From NCBI GenBank assembly GCA_027012915.1, contig JALUYN010000288.1, positions 1 to 13,680 of the forward strand: 13,680 bases of DNA, in the 5' to 3' direction. Position 1 is the first letter of the stretch, and every line of letters starts with the position of its first letter. This DNA comes from Cellvibrionaceae bacterium (GTDB lineage Bacteria > Pseudomonadota > Gammaproteobacteria > Pseudomonadales > Cellvibrionaceae). The translations under genes and the position numbers were made by a program. Under the pieces are notes generated by a model. It was not told where the DNA came from and did no database searches. It worked only from the letters and a program-made list of their open reading frames with translations. Of the stretch, positions 6,750 through 13,680 are shown piece by piece.

Positions 6750-7529
6750 CTACTTGCCTTTAAAGTTCGCCTCACGCCGCTCCAGAAACGACATGACTCC
6801 CTCTTTCATATCGTCACTGGCCATAATCGGCAGCAGGTCGGTCATCATGCGGCCTTTGGATTCCGCTTCTCCCTGAATACGCACATACTTGGAAGACATC
6901 AGACTTCCCTGCACGCCCAGCGGTGCGGCTTTGGCGATTCGCTCGGCGATAGCCAATGCAGTTGGCAGTACTTCGTCTGGCGAGACAACCTCTTGAACCA
7001 TACCCCACTGCAGTGCTTGCTGCGCAGTCCATTCATCGCCGGTCAGCAGGTAGCGCTGGGCGTTGGACCAACCGATTTCCTGAGGCAATCTTAAAGTTGC
7101 GCCGCCGCAGGCGTGAAAACCGCGCTGCACTTCCAGCTGGGCAAAACGGGTGTTGTCAGCCGCTACTCGAATATCACTGTTGAGCATCAGTTCAACACCG
7201 GCGGTGTAGCACAGACCTTTTACGGCGGTAATAACAGGTTTGCGCAGTGGCTCCCCTGTCAGACCGTACGGATCGATCTCGTCGTCAGCCAACTCTGGCA
7301 GCTGACCACCGCTCAATACCTCGGTCCAATCATCCAACTGTAAGCCAGCAGTAAAGTGGTCCCCTTCGCCATAGACGACAGCAACCCGTAGATCATCGTC
7401 GGTTTGCAACTGATGATAGGCCCGTGCCAGCTCGTGGAACATAGCCACTGTCAGGGCGTTGTACTTTTTGGGTCTGTTCCAGCCAATCAACAGAATATGA
7501 CCGCGTTTTTCAACTAATACATCCATCAT
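6750..7529 (-). CDS. Enoyl-CoA hydratase/isomerase (crotonase) family protein
   Basis: A 259-residue crotonase-superfamily enzyme acting on an acyl-CoA thioester. The two oxyanion-hole segments are FTAGLQL at 59-65 and GLCYTAGVEL at 105-114. Aligned by eye with rat enoyl-CoA hydratase, E133 (FAQLEVQRG) matches catalytic Glu144, but the position of Glu164 is R159 (GWSNAQRYLLTGD). Loss of one glutamate is common in crotonases with other chemistry, so plain beta-oxidation hydratase activity is uncertain. The C-terminal helices (SSKYVRIQGEAESKGRMMTDLLPIMASDDMKEGVMSFLERR) are typical and contain the family ending. AAGG precedes the start; ATG at 7527-7529 or 7524-7526 are both possible. It is convergent with the methyltransferase and divergent from the carboxylesterase lipoprotein; no other fatty-acid gene is nearby. 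Confidence 0.9.
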   Translation of the reverse strand: MMDVLVEKRGHILLIGWNRPKKYNALTVAMFHELARAYHQLQTDDDLRVAVVYGEGDHFTAGLQLDDWTEVLSGGQLPELADDEIDPYGLTGEPLRKPVITAVKGLCYTAGVELMLNSDIRVAADNTRFAQLEVQRGFHACGGATLRLPQEIGWSNAQRYLLTGDEWTAQQALQWGMVQEVVSPDEVLPTALAIAERIAKAAPLGVQGSLMSSKYVRIQGEAESKGRMMTDLLPIMASDDMKEGVMSFLERREANFKGK

Positions 7530-7803
7530 TTACACCTTGCTAGAGTGGATTTTTACGGGCACACACGCGCCGTTTGCAAAGTGATAGAGTACACTTTTTA
7601 CGGCAAACTGTTGCTGGATATTACTGCCAAATGGCTGATCAAAAACACTGCTTTTTGAGTGCTTTGTTCAATGTCACGGTGGTAATGTGCCACTGTGCTA
7701 TACCGATGTAAGTTGCGGCAGCTTTCTCAGCCGGGCAGCATTGACGTCGTAAAGCCGAGTCATCTATGGTTCATGATCCTGTTCACTGATAAGGACATCG
7801 ACC
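7530..7803. promoter_or_regulatory. Divergent control region with three inverted repeats
   Basis: This gap feeds the crotonase gene to the left and the carboxylesterase gene to the right. It contains a nested palindrome at 7572-7608 (GTTTGC-AAAGTG, 8-nt loop, CACTTT, 5-nt bulge, GCAAAC), a perfect stem TCAAAAA/TTTTTGA at 7639-7658, and CACGGTGG/CCACTGTG at 7675-7697 with one G-U pair. Any of these could be an operator for the nearby AraC-like regulator or another factor. The AAGGA ribosome binding site of the esterase lies at 7791-7795. No confident -35/-10 pair was found. Confidence 0.4.
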
Positions 7804-9627
7804 ATGAAATACCTGCGTGCCTCCCTCAGCGCCTGCCTGTTAGTGTTATTGGCTGCGTGTACAGAGCAGCCTCTCCCCGTCAGCGACCCTGACAGCCTGC
7901 GTCAGATTCAGACCGGCCCGATCGTTGGAAAAAGCGACAGCTACAACACCTATGCCTGGCTAAATATTCCCTACGCCAAAGCGCCAGTGGACGAGCTTCG
8001 CTGGCGTGCTCCACAAGCACCTGACGCCTGGCAGGATACCCGCCAGAGCATCAGCTACGGTCAGCCCTGCGTGCAATTTTGGGGAATGCTCTCAGGCGTT
8101 GAAGGCGAAGCCGGAGATATTGTCGGTAGTGAGGATTGCCTGAGCTTGAATATCTGGGCTCCCAAAGATATCGCCAACAACAGCAAGCTGCCGGTTATGC
8201 TCTGGATTCATGGCGGCGGCAATACCGTGGGTACGGCCAATACTTATCAAGGACACCATCTGGCGTCCGATCAGAATGTCATCTATGTGGGCATCAACTA
8301 TCGACTCGGACTGTTTGGCAGTTTCGCTCATCGTAGTCTGCGCAATAGCAGCACAACGTCAGAAGATGCATCAGGTAATTTTGCCGTGCTGGATATGATT
8401 GCGGCACTGCAGTGGGTCCAGGACAACATCGCTGAGTTCGGCGGCGATGCTGACAATGTCACCATCTTTGGCGAATCCGCCGGTGGTCGAAATGTGTATT
8501 CATTGATTACCTCGCCCCTGGCCAAGGGGCTTTTTCACAAGGCAATTGTACAAAGTGGCTCCACTCATACCACCGACCTGGCTGCAGCCGAAGCATTTGT
8601 ACAAAGCAACGGCAAAGGTTACCCGAACACCAGTAACGAGGTATTAGCTCAGGCTTTAATCAAAGATCATAGCGTTGCTGATCGCGAAGCGGCCAAGAGT
8701 TACATTGAACAACAAGCCGATGAATCCTTGGCTAACTACCTTCGCGGCCTCTCGCCTCAAGCGCTGATGAATCATATTCCTCACTCGGGCATCGGCATGT
8801 TTCGGGCTCCGCAAAGCCTCGAAGATGGTTATGTGCTGCCCGATGAATCTCTGATGAAATTGTTCGAGAGCTCGAAGCAGATTAATCGCGTCCCCATGCT
8901 CATCGGTAGCAATCGCGACGAGAGTAAAGTGTTTATGGCGCAGGACCCACAGTGGGTCGACAAGCTGTTGGGAGTATTTCCGAAAATTAAAGACCCGGAA
9001 AAGTACGATCGCTACGCTTCCTACTATTCGCAGCAATGGAAAACCCTGGCGGTGGACGAGCCTGCTAATCGTTTGAGTCAGCATCGTCCCGAGCAAGTGT
9101 TCGCCTATCGCTTTGACTGGGATAATTCCCCGGACAGCTGGCTGGTGGACTTGCCTGCCCTGCTTGGCGCTGGTCACGGATTGGAAATCAGTTTTATTTT
9201 TGGCGATTTTGTCGGGGGTTTGAGCATTCCGCAGTTGAATAATGACGACAATAAAGCCGATCGCGAGCAACTGTCCGAGGCCATGATGAACTACTGGGGT
9301 CACTTTGCTCACCACGGAGTTCCGGGCAAAGGCACTAATGGCAAGTTTCCCCATTGGCACCCCTGGAGCAGCGAGACAGACAATTTGATGATTCTCGATG
9401 GCAGCGAAGATCAAGGCATAGTGTCATCCGATTTGCGCCTGAGTGCTGCGGACCTGAAACAACGCTATTTGTCTGACCCAGCTATTGGTAGTGCCGAAGA
9501 GCGTTGCAAGCTTTACGCCCAGAGTTTCCTGGTGTCGTTTCAAGCGAGAGATTTTTGGAACCAGGAGGAGTATCAGAACTTTGGCGAAACAGGCTGCGCT
9601 GAATTTTCACCCTATCAGTTCAAATAG
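7804..9627 (+). CDS. Type-B carboxylesterase, predicted lipoprotein
   Basis: A 607-residue serine esterase of the carboxylesterase/cholinesterase family (PF00135). It begins with a lipoprotein signal: a charged start, hydrophobic core, and lipobox L16-A17-A18-C19, so it should be lipid-anchored in the envelope, most likely facing the periplasm or outer membrane. The oxyanion loop is HGGG at 136-139, the nucleophile S225 is in FGESAGG, the acid is probably E373 in GSNRDES, and H458 is in GAGHGLEISFIFG. The conserved EDCLSLNIWAP segment is present. The natural ester is unknown. AAGGA sits eight bases before the ATG. The family is usually near 500-560 residues; the extra length is spread over loops. 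An AraC-type regulator follows on the same strand and may respond to its substrate or product. Confidence 0.94.
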   Translation: MKYLRASLSACLLVLLAACTEQPLPVSDPDSLRQIQTGPIVGKSDSYNTYAWLNIPYAKAPVDELRWRAPQAPDAWQDTRQSISYGQPCVQFWGMLSGVEGEAGDIVGSEDCLSLNIWAPKDIANNSKLPVMLWIHGGGNTVGTANTYQGHHLASDQNVIYVGINYRLGLFGSFAHRSLRNSSTTSEDASGNFAVLDMIAALQWVQDNIAEFGGDADNVTIFGESAGGRNVYSLITSPLAKGLFHKAIVQSGSTHTTDLAAAEAFVQSNGKGYPNTSNEVLAQALIKDHSVADREAAKSYIEQQADESLANYLRGLSPQALMNHIPHSGIGMFRAPQSLEDGYVLPDESLMKLFESSKQINRVPMLIGSNRDESKVFMAQDPQWVDKLLGVFPKIKDPEKYDRYASYYSQQWKTLAVDEPANRLSQHRPEQVFAYRFDWDNSPDSWLVDLPALLGAGHGLEISFIFGDFVGGLSIPQLNNDDNKADREQLSEAMMNYWGHFAHHGVPGKGTNGKFPHWHPWSSETDNLMILDGSEDQGIVSSDLRLSAADLKQRYLSDPAIGSAEERCKLYAQSFLVSFQARDFWNQEEYQNFGETGCAEFSPYQFK

Positions 9628-9679
9628 CCCTTAGAGTCGCAGCCACTTTGATAGAGGAATTTCCCAGCGCCCATATTCA

Positions 9680-9700
9680 TAATCCGGTTTAAGCGGATTA
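9680..9700. repeat. Inverted repeat downstream of the carboxylesterase
   Basis: TAATCCG (9680-9686) and CGGATTA (9694-9700) form a perfect 7-bp palindrome with a 7-nt centre. No T-run follows, so it looks more like a protein-binding site or a simple stem than an intrinsic terminator. A second, looser repeat pairs AAGAACGGG (9731-9739) with CCCGTTTCTT (9771-9780), one base bulged. Both lie in the 235-base gap before the AraC-like gene. Confidence 0.4.
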
Positions 9701-9862
9701 GGTCATACATGAAGCTGAAGTACGAGGCATAAGAACGGGGCTGCTGAATTTATCCGGACTATTACAAACGCCCGTTTCTTGATTTCGGTCTCCTGTATCA
9801 GGCCATATTTAGGGTATGGTGGCGTCTATCAACTTCATCACACACCTGGTTAGTGAGACAGC

Positions 9863-10708
9863 ATGGACAGACTTTCTGGTGTTTTTAAGCACTTTTCACC
9901 CTCTGCCCGGGTATTCTATTCTGGTACTGAATGTCGCCACGCCGCATTTGAAGACGAGCAATCCGGCGGCCATATACACATTCTCAAATCCGGTGGTTTG
10001 ATCTTAACCTGTCCCGATGGTGAGTCTATTACAGTAACCGAGCCCAGCGTCATCTTTTTTCCCAGAAGCACGACCCATGCGTTCGAAGCTTGCGGCAACG
10101 ACAATCTGGAATTGATCTGTGCTGCCATCGACCTCAATAGCCGTGTCAGCAATCCATTCTACGATGCCCTGCCCAATATTATTGTGGTGCCCTACCGCGA
10201 TTTGGATGGCTTAGAGCCCGCACTCAAGGTGCTGTTTTATGAAGCTTTTGGCGATCACTGTGGCCGTCAGGTAGCGCTGGACAGTTTGGCAACCTACTTT
10301 CTGGTAATATTGCTGCGGCATTTAATTGAAGCCAATGTCTTCTCAGTGGGCGTACTGGCGGGGATGGGGGACAGTAAATTGATCAAAGCCTTGATGGCCA
10401 TTCATGAGCGCCCGGAGCACACCTGGTCACTTGAGCGTCTGGCAGAGACCTGTGGCATGTCGCGGGCCAGATTCGCCAGCCATTTTAAAGCCGTAATTGG
10501 CTCTACCCCAATGGACTATCTCAACAGTTGGCGCATGGGCGTGGTGCAATCACTGCTTAAAGAAGGCTACGCCATCAAACAGATTGCTCCGATGGTGGGG
10601 TATCAAAGTGCCGCAGCTATGACCCGCACCTTTAAGAGCTGTATCGGAGTGCCTCCCAGTGAATGGCTGGATTCATTCAAGCAACAAAGTGAGCAACTCA
10701 GCCTTTAA
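9863..10708 (+). CDS. AraC-family transcriptional regulator with cupin sensor domain
   Basis: A 281-residue DNA-binding regulator. The N-terminal half is an AraC-type cupin (Cupin_6-like), with HIHILKSGGLILTCPDGES and the wall motif VIFFPRSTTHAFEA. The C-terminal AraC/XylS domain has two helix-turn-helix units: WSLERLAETCGMSRARFASHF starting at 188, and YAIKQIAPMVGYQSAAAMTRTFK starting at 236, ending with GVPPSEWL. Family members of this kind often control a neighbouring catabolic or detoxification gene; the adjacent carboxylesterase is a plausible target, but no site can be assigned. The ATG at 9863 lacks a good Shine-Dalgarno, and an ATG at 9816 is in another frame, so the start has some doubt. 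The first residues MDRLSGVFKHFSPSARVFYSG fit the family. Confidence 0.92.
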   Translation: MDRLSGVFKHFSPSARVFYSGTECRHAAFEDEQSGGHIHILKSGGLILTCPDGESITVTEPSVIFFPRSTTHAFEACGNDNLELICAAIDLNSRVSNPFYDALPNIIVVPYRDLDGLEPALKVLFYEAFGDHCGRQVALDSLATYFLVILLRHLIEANVFSVGVLAGMGDSKLIKALMAIHERPEHTWSLERLAETCGMSRARFASHFKAVIGSTPMDYLNSWRMGVVQSLLKEGYAIKQIAPMVGYQSAAAMTRTFKSCIGVPPSEWLDSFKQQSEQLSL

Positions 10709-10710
10709 AT

Positions 10711-10745
10711 AAAAACCCTGATAGCCCTTCGCTAATGGCATTTTT
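10711..10745 (+). terminator. Possible weak terminator after the AraC-like gene
   Basis: An A-run at 10711-10715 and a T-run at 10741-10745 flank a short stem TAGC/GCTA around CCTTC, with unpaired bases between. The T-run favours a terminator but the stem is weak and GC-poor. Confidence 0.3.
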
Positions 10746-10862
10746 GTGTGACTGCAACGGGATAAAACACAGAAAACACGCCATCTGAGACTTTCTGCAT
10801 CATCATTGAGACTAACTGGATCACACGGCCTATGGTTCCGTGGGTACTATTATTTCCGTCAT

Positions 10863-10891
10863 TTGGCACAGCGTGCCTACTGAAAAATAAC
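10863..10891 (+). promoter_or_regulatory. Predicted promoter of the glycine-zipper gene with overlapping palindrome
   Basis: TTGGCA (10863-10868, 5 of 6) and AATAAC (10886-10891, 4 of 6) are 17 bases apart. The palindrome GGCAC-AGC-GTGCC (10865-10877) covers most of the -35 and the start of the spacer, a usual place for a repressor site. The leader that follows contains GTCCC/GGGAC (10893-10897 and 10913-10917) before the GGAGA ribosome binding site at 10931-10935. Confidence 0.45.
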
Positions 10892-10941
10892 CGTCCCAGG
10901 CGACGCAATACAGGGACATATTCCATAGACGGAGACTTATT

Positions 10942-11322
10942 ATGAACACGACCAACATCAAGAAAATTGTTTTGAAATCTGCCCTTATCTCTCTGCTGGG
11001 TTTTAGTGCCAGCGGCTTTGCCGAAACTGGTGTAGTGCTGAGTGAAGGTAAAACCAATGTCACCGGAAAAACCGTAGGCGGTATCAGCAGCCTGATCGTG
11101 GGCGGCGCGGTTGCCGGTGGCCCGGTTGGATCGTTGCTGGGTGGTCTGGCAGGTTTCTGGTTGGGTGGCGAAGCCCAGGATCAACTACAGGCCAGCGAAA
11201 AGCTCTACGAAGTCAGGGATTCCAGCGGCAAGGTGCAACATTTCCGTTCACCCAATCACGAATTCAATGTAGGGGATAAGGTGGAAATTTCTGGTATTCG
11301 TATTAAACCGATCGCCAGTTAA
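10942..11322 (+). CDS. Exported glycine-zipper protein (126 aa)
   Basis: A small envelope protein. Residues 1-27 are a signal peptide (KK near the start, hydrophobic core, ASGFA before E28), with likely signal peptidase I cleavage after A27; there is no lipobox cysteine, and the protein has no cysteine at all. Residues 44-76 are a glycine zipper membrane hairpin (TVGGISSLIVGGAVAGG, then GSLLGGLAGFWLGG). The last 45 residues (YEVRDSSGKVQHF, FNVGDKVEISG) look like the small beta domain that follows the glycine zipper in SlyB/17-kDa-antigen-like proteins. Function is unknown; such proteins are usually outer-membrane associated. GGAGA lies six bases before the ATG. It is monocistronic, with the next gene behind a long hairpin and LexA box. 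Confidence 0.8.
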   Translation: MNTTNIKKIVLKSALISLLGFSASGFAETGVVLSEGKTNVTGKTVGGISSLIVGGAVAGGPVGSLLGGLAGFWLGGEAQDQLQASEKLYEVRDSSGKVQHFRSPNHEFNVGDKVEISGIRIKPIAS

Positions 11323-11347
11323 GATTCCTGCCAGCCAGGGTGGCTAT

Positions 11348-11386
11348 ATTCATTAGCCCTATTCATTAGCTCTATCCGCTAGCCCT
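11348..11386. repeat. 13-bp tandem repeat, three units
   Basis: ATTCATTAGCCCT (11348-11360) is followed directly by ATTCATTAGCTCT (11361-11373, one change) and ATCCGCTAGCCCT (11374-11386, three changes). The first unit also forms a short stem with upstream GGCTA (11342-11346). It lies in the gap ahead of imuA and has no known name. Confidence 0.75.
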
Positions 11387-11393
11387 GCCGCAG

Positions 11394-11424
11394 AACCGGT
11401 TCATGGATTATCCGTGAACCGGTT
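11394..11424 (+). terminator. Long inverted repeat between the glycine-zipper gene and imuA
   Basis: AACCGGTTCATGGAT (11394-11408) is complementary to 11410-11424 except for one G-U pair, giving a stem of 13 or more pairs with a tiny loop. It probably ends transcription of the glycine-zipper gene, but only TTT (11423-11425) follows, so it is not a textbook intrinsic terminator and might instead be a factor-binding site. Confidence 0.5.
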
Positions 11425-11482
11425 TCCACATTAATCCTCTCCATTACTGCCTGACTCGCCCTTCCTGTCGCATACCACAACT

Positions 11483-11510
11483 TGAATACTGTATAGATAT
11501 ACAGTATAAA
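11483..11510 (+). promoter_or_regulatory. imuA promoter with embedded LexA box
   Basis: TACTGTATAGATATACAGTA at 11487-11506 is a LexA operator: CTGT-N8-ACAG is exact and 18 of 20 bases are palindromic, one base from the ideal E. coli sequence. It overlaps TTGAAT (11483-11488) as -35 and TATAAA (11505-11510) as -10, 16 bases apart, so bound LexA would block polymerase until RecA-driven self-cleavage in the SOS response. Confidence 0.93.
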
Positions 11511-11511
11511 T

Positions 11512-12291
11512 ATGATTATGGATTCGACAATCAAACAACTCTTGCAGCTTCCAAATACCTGGCAGGCACGGCACCAGCCAAGGCAGGATGCGGCCTACCC
11601 CAGCGGTTTCTCCGATTTGGATAAAAACCTGCACCTGGGAGGCTGGCCTGCGGCCGCCACCACGGAGCTGCTACTGTCCAAACCCGGCTATGGCGAACTG
11701 CCATTACTGCTGCCTACACTGCGTCAGCGGCAACATCAGTCGCGCTGGTTCGCCATGATCGACCCACCTTTTACGCCTTATGCTCCGACCCTTCAGGCTC
11801 TGGGCATCGATCTGGAACGGTTATTGTTGATCTATCCAAAGAACCTCAAAGATCTGATCTGGAGCAGTGTTCAATGTCTGCAGTCGGAGCATTGCAGCAG
11901 CGTGCTTACCTGGGGTACTCACGCCGTATTGGACAATAAACAATTGAGGCGTTTACAACAGGCCGCCACCGTCGGGCAAAGCTGGTTTGTTTTGATGCGA
12001 CCACAGCAGGCACAACATCACTCCTCGCCATCCGCTCTGCGAATGACACTGAGCCCCGCCGCTAATAGCCTGACAGTGAGAATTCTGAAACAGCGCGGAG
12101 GCTGGAGCGGCCAGAAATTACAACTCAATACCGCACATGAAACACCGACGGCAGCAAACATGGAGCGCCCCGTATACCTGTCACAACTGCCGCAGCACCC
12201 GTCGGAAAATGACGCCAAAGCCTCACGCCAAGGGCTCTCTCGGGTGCTGCCGCTCAAATCCAAGTTGAGAGCTCACGCTGCGCCCGAGTAA
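11512..12291 (+). CDS. imuA: ImuA, SOS mutagenesis accessory protein
   Basis: A 259-residue ImuA (also called SulA-like/ImuA', RecA-superfamily relative), the first gene of the imuA-imuB-dnaE2 translesion cassette. Family landmarks are PSGFSDLD (30-37), GGWP (43-46), TELLLSKPGYGELPLLLP (51-68), WFAMIDPPFTPYAPTLQALGID, LIYPKN, and VRILKQRGGW. The region corresponding to RecA Walker A (KPGYGE, 57-62) lacks the GKT ending, as in other ImuA proteins. It acts with ImuB and DnaE2 in error-prone repair and damage-induced mutagenesis. The start is ATG at 11512 or 11518; neither has a Shine-Dalgarno, and both lie within 1-7 bases of the apparent -10, so the transcript may be leaderless. The C-terminal tail (about 205-259) is basic and low in conservation. 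imuB follows after five bases. Confidence 0.93.
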   Translation: MIMDSTIKQLLQLPNTWQARHQPRQDAAYPSGFSDLDKNLHLGGWPAAATTELLLSKPGYGELPLLLPTLRQRQHQSRWFAMIDPPFTPYAPTLQALGIDLERLLLIYPKNLKDLIWSSVQCLQSEHCSSVLTWGTHAVLDNKQLRRLQQAATVGQSWFVLMRPQQAQHHSSPSALRMTLSPAANSLTVRILKQRGGWSGQKLQLNTAHETPTAANMERPVYLSQLPQHPSENDAKASRQGLSRVLPLKSKLRAHAAPE

Positions 12292-12296
12292 TTCAT

Positions 12297-13680
12297 ATGT
12301 CTTTTACTCATACATCGTCGAGTAATGAGCTATGGCTGAGTTTGCGATTCCCACAACTGTCACTCGATCTATTACAGCAAACGGAATCACAAGGGCAAAA
12401 CCAGCTCTTGGATCAGCCCACAGTCATCGCTAAAAATTCCAAGGTTTATCTGGCCTGTGATAAAGCTCATGCGCTGGGGATTAGTCCCGGTACATCGATT
12501 CATACGGCACTGTTATTGTGTGAGCCAAATTGTGATCCATCCGGCGAGGGTCAACTCAATGCCGACCCAGTGGGTATTTCCAGAACAAATCCGACTAGAA
12601 CAAACCCTTCAAAAATAAACCCGGCGCATTCACAAACGTCTCTGCTAATTCGTCCCTACAGTGAGGAGAAAAATCACAACGCGTTACAGCAATTGGCTCA
12701 GCAAGCCTATGAATTCACCCCCTATGTCAGCCTTTGGGAAACGCAACAGTCTCTGTTGTTGGAACTGAGCAGCTGCTTGAGTCTGTTTGGCGGCCTTGAA
12801 AATCTATTGGAAAAAATTCGTCGACAATTGCAAGCCCGTGCGATTAATACGGTAGCAAGCCTCGCCCATACTCCCAGGGCATCATGGTTACTGGGCTGGT
12901 ATCCGCAGGGCAATCTGCTGGATCGAGATTGGCAACTAAAATCTTCCATCGAGAGTAATGCCAGGGAAGTATTTTTGGGGCATCTGCAAAAGATAACTTT
13001 GGCAGAGCTGCCAGAGTTATCGCCCTTTAGCGAAAAATTATTGCGACAATTGCACAATATCGGCCTGAAAACCCTGGGCGAATTGTTTGCTCTGCCGCGC
13101 AATAGCATCTCCAGGCGTTATGGTCAGGAATGTTTAAAGCAGCTGGACCAGATCCGTGGCACAGCACCTGATTTGCAAGCCTATATCGAGCCTGCTGAAC
13201 GCTTCTTTGCCGAGCGCCACTATCTCAGCGGTCTCGAAACCAGCGCTATGGTGCAGCAACCGGTCAACGAGCTGCTGCTAGAGTTCCAGCAATTTTTAAA
13301 GCGTCGCCAATTTCAGGCGGAGAGTTTTCACTGGCGTTTCTTTCACTTCGACAAAAGTCATTCCACCATTCATGTCGAACTATCCAGTGGCCATACGCGG
13401 GCCAGTATTTTTGAAGAACTCACGCTGCTGCAACTGGCAAAACATCAAATTCAATCTCCCATTGAAACCGTAGCACTGCACAGTGACAGCTTGTCCCGCG
13501 TAGCTCTGCACAATAAGCCCTTGTTTGCTGAATACGGCAACCACTCCGCGGGAGTCGCCGAGACCGGCACACTCTATGACACTTTGAAATCGCGTATGGG
13601 TCAGCAGGCCATCTATCAGCTGCAAGCCTGTAATGAACACCTGCCGGAGTATCGACAATCCTTGATACAACCCCTTTCGC
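12297..13680 (+). CDS. imuB: ImuB, catalytically inactive Y-family polymerase, cut by right edge
   Basis: The frame is open from ATG 12297 to the window end (461 codons seen). It is the DinB-like ImuB, which in other bacteria bridges the beta clamp and DnaE2 rather than copying DNA itself. The start LWLSLRFPQLSLDL (12-25) aligns with the DinB segment that carries the first metal-binding aspartate, but has none there, and LLLELSSCLSLFGGLE is the family form of the second palm motif without the DE pair. LGISPGTSIHTALLLCEP and LPRNSISRRYGQECLKQLDQIRG (little-finger/HhH region) are also typical. Residues 96-110 are an unusual three-unit insert, (R/K)-(T/I)-N-P-(T/S/A). The C-terminal clamp-binding and ImuA-interacting parts are probably outside the window. 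Ribosome binding site is weak (CGAG), suggesting coupling to imuA translation. Confidence 0.93.
   Translation, partial: MSFTHTSSSNELWLSLRFPQLSLDLLQQTESQGQNQLLDQPTVIAKNSKVYLACDKAHALGISPGTSIHTALLLCEPNCDPSGEGQLNADPVGISRTNPTRTNPSKINPAHSQTSLLIRPYSEEKNHNALQQLAQQAYEFTPYVSLWETQQSLLLELSSCLSLFGGLENLLEKIRRQLQARAINTVASLAHTPRASWLLGWYPQGNLLDRDWQLKSSIESNAREVFLGHLQKITLAELPELSPFSEKLLRQLHNIGLKTLGELFALPRNSISRRYGQECLKQLDQIRGTAPDLQAYIEPAERFFAERHYLSGLETSAMVQQPVNELLLEFQQFLKRRQFQAESFHWRFFHFDKSHSTIHVELSSGHTRASIFEELTLLQLAKHQIQSPIETVALHSDSLSRVALHNKPLFAEYGNHSAGVAETGTLYDTLKSRMGQQAIYQLQACNEHLPEYRQSLIQPLS
12582..12626 (+). repeat. 15-bp in-frame tandem repeat inside imuB
   Basis: Three consecutive 15-base units begin at 12582, 12597 and 12612, reading AGAACAAATCCGACT, AGAACAAACCCTTCA and AAAATAAACCCGGCG. 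They encode RTNPT, RTNPS and KINPA. The unit length keeps the frame. Confidence 0.8.

Noticed and set aside
8656..9414. A 252-codon antisense frame inside the carboxylesterase gene
   Set aside because: The sense frame has a complete catalytic triad and lipobox; the antisense product has no recognisable domain or ribosome binding site.
12722..13108. A 128-codon minus-strand frame inside imuB
   Set aside because: It is antisense to a continuous 461-codon ImuB frame with clear family motifs.

Overview
The window reads as an ordinary chromosomal segment of a gammaproteobacterium, probably free-living or marine with mid-range GC. The reasons are the gene families present (MiaE, a lipoprotein-type carboxylesterase, an AraC/cupin regulator, and an imuA-imuB SOS cassette with a near-consensus gammaproteobacterial LexA box), Shine-Dalgarno-led genes, and rho-independent terminator style. 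The species cannot be named from the sequence alone. I found no phage, IS element, CRISPR array, rRNA or tRNA.

Layout from left to right: (1) the 5' two thirds of miaE (tRNA 2-methylthio-N6-isopentenyladenosine hydroxylase) on the minus strand, running off the left edge; (2) a 73-residue unknown protein with a strong ribosome binding site; (3) a long regulatory gap, then acnB (931 residues), with a sigma70-like promoter, a leader holding three consecutive hairpins, and a trailer holding an imperfect hairpin followed at once by a strong terminator; (4) a GFA/CENP-V zinc-fold protein, convergent with a minus-strand pair made of a 118-residue unknown and an EstB-type carboxylesterase; (5) a spermidine synthase-like methyltransferase divergent from that pair; (6) a REP-like palindrome in the gap before a convergent crotonase-family gene; (7) a 607-residue type-B carboxylesterase lipoprotein divergent from the crotonase, followed by an AraC-family regulator on the same strand; (8) a small exported glycine-zipper protein; (9) a gap with a 13-bp tandem repeat and a long hairpin; (10) the SOS mutagenesis genes imuA and imuB behind a LexA box, with imuB running off the right edge.

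Functional links: imuA and imuB form one tightly spaced operon (5 nt gap) under LexA control and normally work with the error-prone polymerase DnaE2, whose gene would be expected just right of the window. The AraC-like regulator may control the esterase or crotonase next to it, but this is only a neighbourhood inference. acnB stands alone as a TCA cycle gene with codon use typical of strong expression.

The points most worth checking are the long, Bacteroidota-like form of AcnB, its structured leader and trailer, the imuA start codon only 1-7 nt behind the apparent -10 box, a 15-bp in-frame triplicate repeat inside imuB, and the loss of one catalytic glutamate in the crotonase. I did not see a convincing new multi-gene system here.
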